Positions 62,746 to 64,000 of a stretch of 64,000 nucleotides of DNA are shown here, in pieces. Location: the NCBI GenBank assembly GCA_020442385.1, contig JAGRKE010000002.1, positions 62,001-126,000 on the forward strand. Direction: 5' to 3'. Under the pieces are notes generated by a model that saw nothing but the letters and a program-made list of their open reading frames with translations, ran no database searches and was not told the DNA's origin. Position 1 is the stretch's first letter, and every line of letters starts with the position of its first letter. The position numbers were made by a program, and so were the translations under genes. The stretch is from Alphaproteobacteria bacterium (GTDB lineage: Bacteria > Pseudomonadota > Alphaproteobacteria > Micavibrionales > Micavibrionaceae).

Positions 62746-63243
62746 ATGAAAACCACACCGCTGGAAAAAAAGATTGCCGATCTCGCCGCCCCTGTCGCAC
62801 AGGATTTAGGGCTGGCGCTTGTGTGCGTCAAAATCATCGGTGAGGGTAACTCCACAAGCGTGCAAATCATGGCCGAAGACCCAAAAACCAAAAGGCTGGG
62901 TGTAGATGATTGCGCAAAACTAAGCCGCGCTGTCTCTGCGGTTATGGATGTGGAAGACCCAATTGAGGGCGCATACCGCCTTGAGGTCAGCTCTCCGGGG
63001 ATTGACCGCCCGCTGATGAAGCTGGAAGACTTCACAACCTATGAAGGGTTTGAAGCCAAGGTTGAGACAAATGCGCCCGCCGAAAACGGACAAAAGCGTT
63101 TTCGCGGCATATTAAAAGGCGTAAAAGATGAACAGATTTTGATCGATACAGATCAGGGCATGGCCGAAATTGATTTCACTACGCTCACCAAAGCCAAACT
63201 GGTTTTAACCGACGATTTAATTAAGAAAACAGCCAATTTGTAA
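62746..63243 (+). CDS. rimP: RimP, 30S ribosome maturation factor
   Basis: A 165-residue protein with ALVCVKIIGEGNSTSVQIMA, DDCAKLSRAVSAVMDVEDPI, the family signature YRLEVSSPGIDRPLM and an SH3-like C-terminal domain. It aids 30S assembly. The ATG at 62746 (MKTTPLEKKIADLAAPVA) matches family length; the extension to 62671 is made of the repeat element. nusA starts 17 bases later. Confidence 0.95.
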   Translation: MKTTPLEKKIADLAAPVAQDLGLALVCVKIIGEGNSTSVQIMAEDPKTKRLGVDDCAKLSRAVSAVMDVEDPIEGAYRLEVSSPGIDRPLMKLEDFTTYEGFEAKVETNAPAENGQKRFRGILKGVKDEQILIDTDQGMAEIDFTTLTKAKLVLTDDLIKKTANL

Positions 63244-63260
63244 AAGAAGAGGAAATTACA

Positions 63261-64000
63261 ATGGAACTATTACAAGTCGCTGACACCGTTGCCCGTGAAA
63301 AAGGCATTGATCGCGAAATCGTGATCGAAGCTATGGAAGAGGCTATTCAAAAAGCCGGACGCTCCAAATACGGCCACGACCATGACATCCGCGCGACCAT
63401 CGACCGCAAGAACGGCGATATCTCACTTAAACGCTTCCGTGAAGTGATGGCGGATGATGCGGAAATTGAAAATGAGACCGCGCAGCTGACACTAACACAA
63501 GCCAAACGCATCGACACTAAAGTTGAGATTGGCCAATTCCTGCAAGATGAGCTGCCGCCACTGGATTTCGGCCGTATCGCCGCGCAGACTGCGAAGCAGG
63601 TTATCATGCAAAAAGTGCGTGAAGCCGAGCGCAGCCGTCAATACGAAGAATATAAAGACAAGGTTGGCGAAGTGATCAACGGCGTTGTGAAGCGTGTTGA
63701 ATACGGCAATGCAACGATTGATATTCAAGGCCGCGCCGAAGGTATTCTGCGCCGTGATGAGAGTATTCCTCGCGAGCACCTGAAAACAGGCGACCGTATC
63801 CGCGCGATTATTTATGAAGTGCGTGAAGAAATCCGCGGTCCGCAGATTTTCTTGTCACGCTCACACCCTGAATTCATGGCAAAACTGTTCACACAGGAAG
63901 TGCCGGAAATTTATGACGGCATTATCGAGATTAAGGCCGTAGCCCGCGACCCCGGCTCCCGCGCAAAGATCGCAGTTCTGTCCAAAGACAGCTCCATCGA
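63261..64000 (+). CDS. nusA: NusA, transcription elongation/termination factor (partial, 3' end outside window)
   Basis: The first 246 residues. The N-terminal RNA-polymerase-binding domain starts MELLQVADTVAREKGIDREI, with VIEAMEEAIQKAGRSKYG; then the S1 domain (GEVINGVVKRVEYGNATIDI, EGILRRDESIPREHLKTGDR), and the start of the first KH domain around VPEIYDGIIEIKAVARDPGS. The C-terminal repeats lie beyond base 64000. It follows rimP directly, the standard order. Confidence 0.96.
   Translation, partial: MELLQVADTVAREKGIDREIVIEAMEEAIQKAGRSKYGHDHDIRATIDRKNGDISLKRFREVMADDAEIENETAQLTLTQAKRIDTKVEIGQFLQDELPPLDFGRIAAQTAKQVIMQKVREAERSRQYEEYKDKVGEVINGVVKRVEYGNATIDIQGRAEGILRRDESIPREHLKTGDRIRAIIYEVREEIRGPQIFLSRSHPEFMAKLFTQEVPEIYDGIIEIKAVARDPGSRAKIAVLSKDSSI

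Overview
This window looks like a chromosomal segment of an alphaproteobacterium of roughly 50% GC. The signs are gene orders typical of the class: ruvC-ruvA-ruvB-ybgC-tolQ-tolR; a DUF4164-type coiled coil, zapA, 6S RNA and 5-FTHF cyclo-ligase in a row; pcm-tolC-popZ-valS; miaB-phoH-ybeY-corC-lnt-(PraR-like HTH)-metK-trmB; and rimP-nusA. PopZ, an NrsF/ECF sigma pair and a complex I 'ETC' subunit fit this. A Micavibrio-like lineage is possible, but this is inference; no marker here fixes the genus.

Layout. 1-8.8 kb: Tol-Pal and RuvABC genes, yebC, a single-domain response regulator, ymdB, the 6S RNA locus and zapA, with two copies of a double-hairpin repeat. 8.9-14.9 kb: transketolase, GAPDH and class I aldolase (without the pgk often found between them), then an EndoU-type nuclease overlapping the aldolase gene and two small orphan genes. 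14.9-23.3 kb: epmA, rpmE, an orphan protein with a possible kinase-like core, valS, popZ, tolC, pcm, tRNA-Cys and tRNA-Asn.

23.3-32.0 kb is a mobile element abutting the 3' end of tRNA-Asn. It carries a large serine recombinase inactivated by an internal deletion, HigBA, a single-chain restriction-modification enzyme without a visible helicase, a filamentous-phage-type replication initiator, a SpoVG-like protein, a lipoprotein, an unknown protein and a GIY-YIG-type protein. Two copies of the tRNA-junction sequence lie at its right edge. 32.1-35.0 kb is accessory flank: two paralogous GNAT/DUF2156-like genes, one with about 110 residues missing, and an XRE regulator.

35.1-51.8 kb mixes housekeeping and signalling genes: mscL, a membrane class III cyclase overlapping a sulfurtransferase, tRNA-Arg, complex I subunit, NrsF/ECF sigma, tRNA-Pro, DUF192, CBS, an MsbA-type exporter, patatin, HAD phosphatase, a 1253-residue membrane-anchored coiled-coil protein, an alanine symporter and a dehydrogenase. 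51.9-64.0 kb is the miaB-to-metK block, interrupted by a 736-residue orphan, followed by trmB, rimP and the start of nusA.

The most unusual items are the tRNA-Asn element with its broken recombinase and repeated junctions, the anchored EndoU-type nuclease, the 736-residue orphan inside a conserved operon, and three orphan promoter-terminator units that could each make an RNA of about 50-60 nt.
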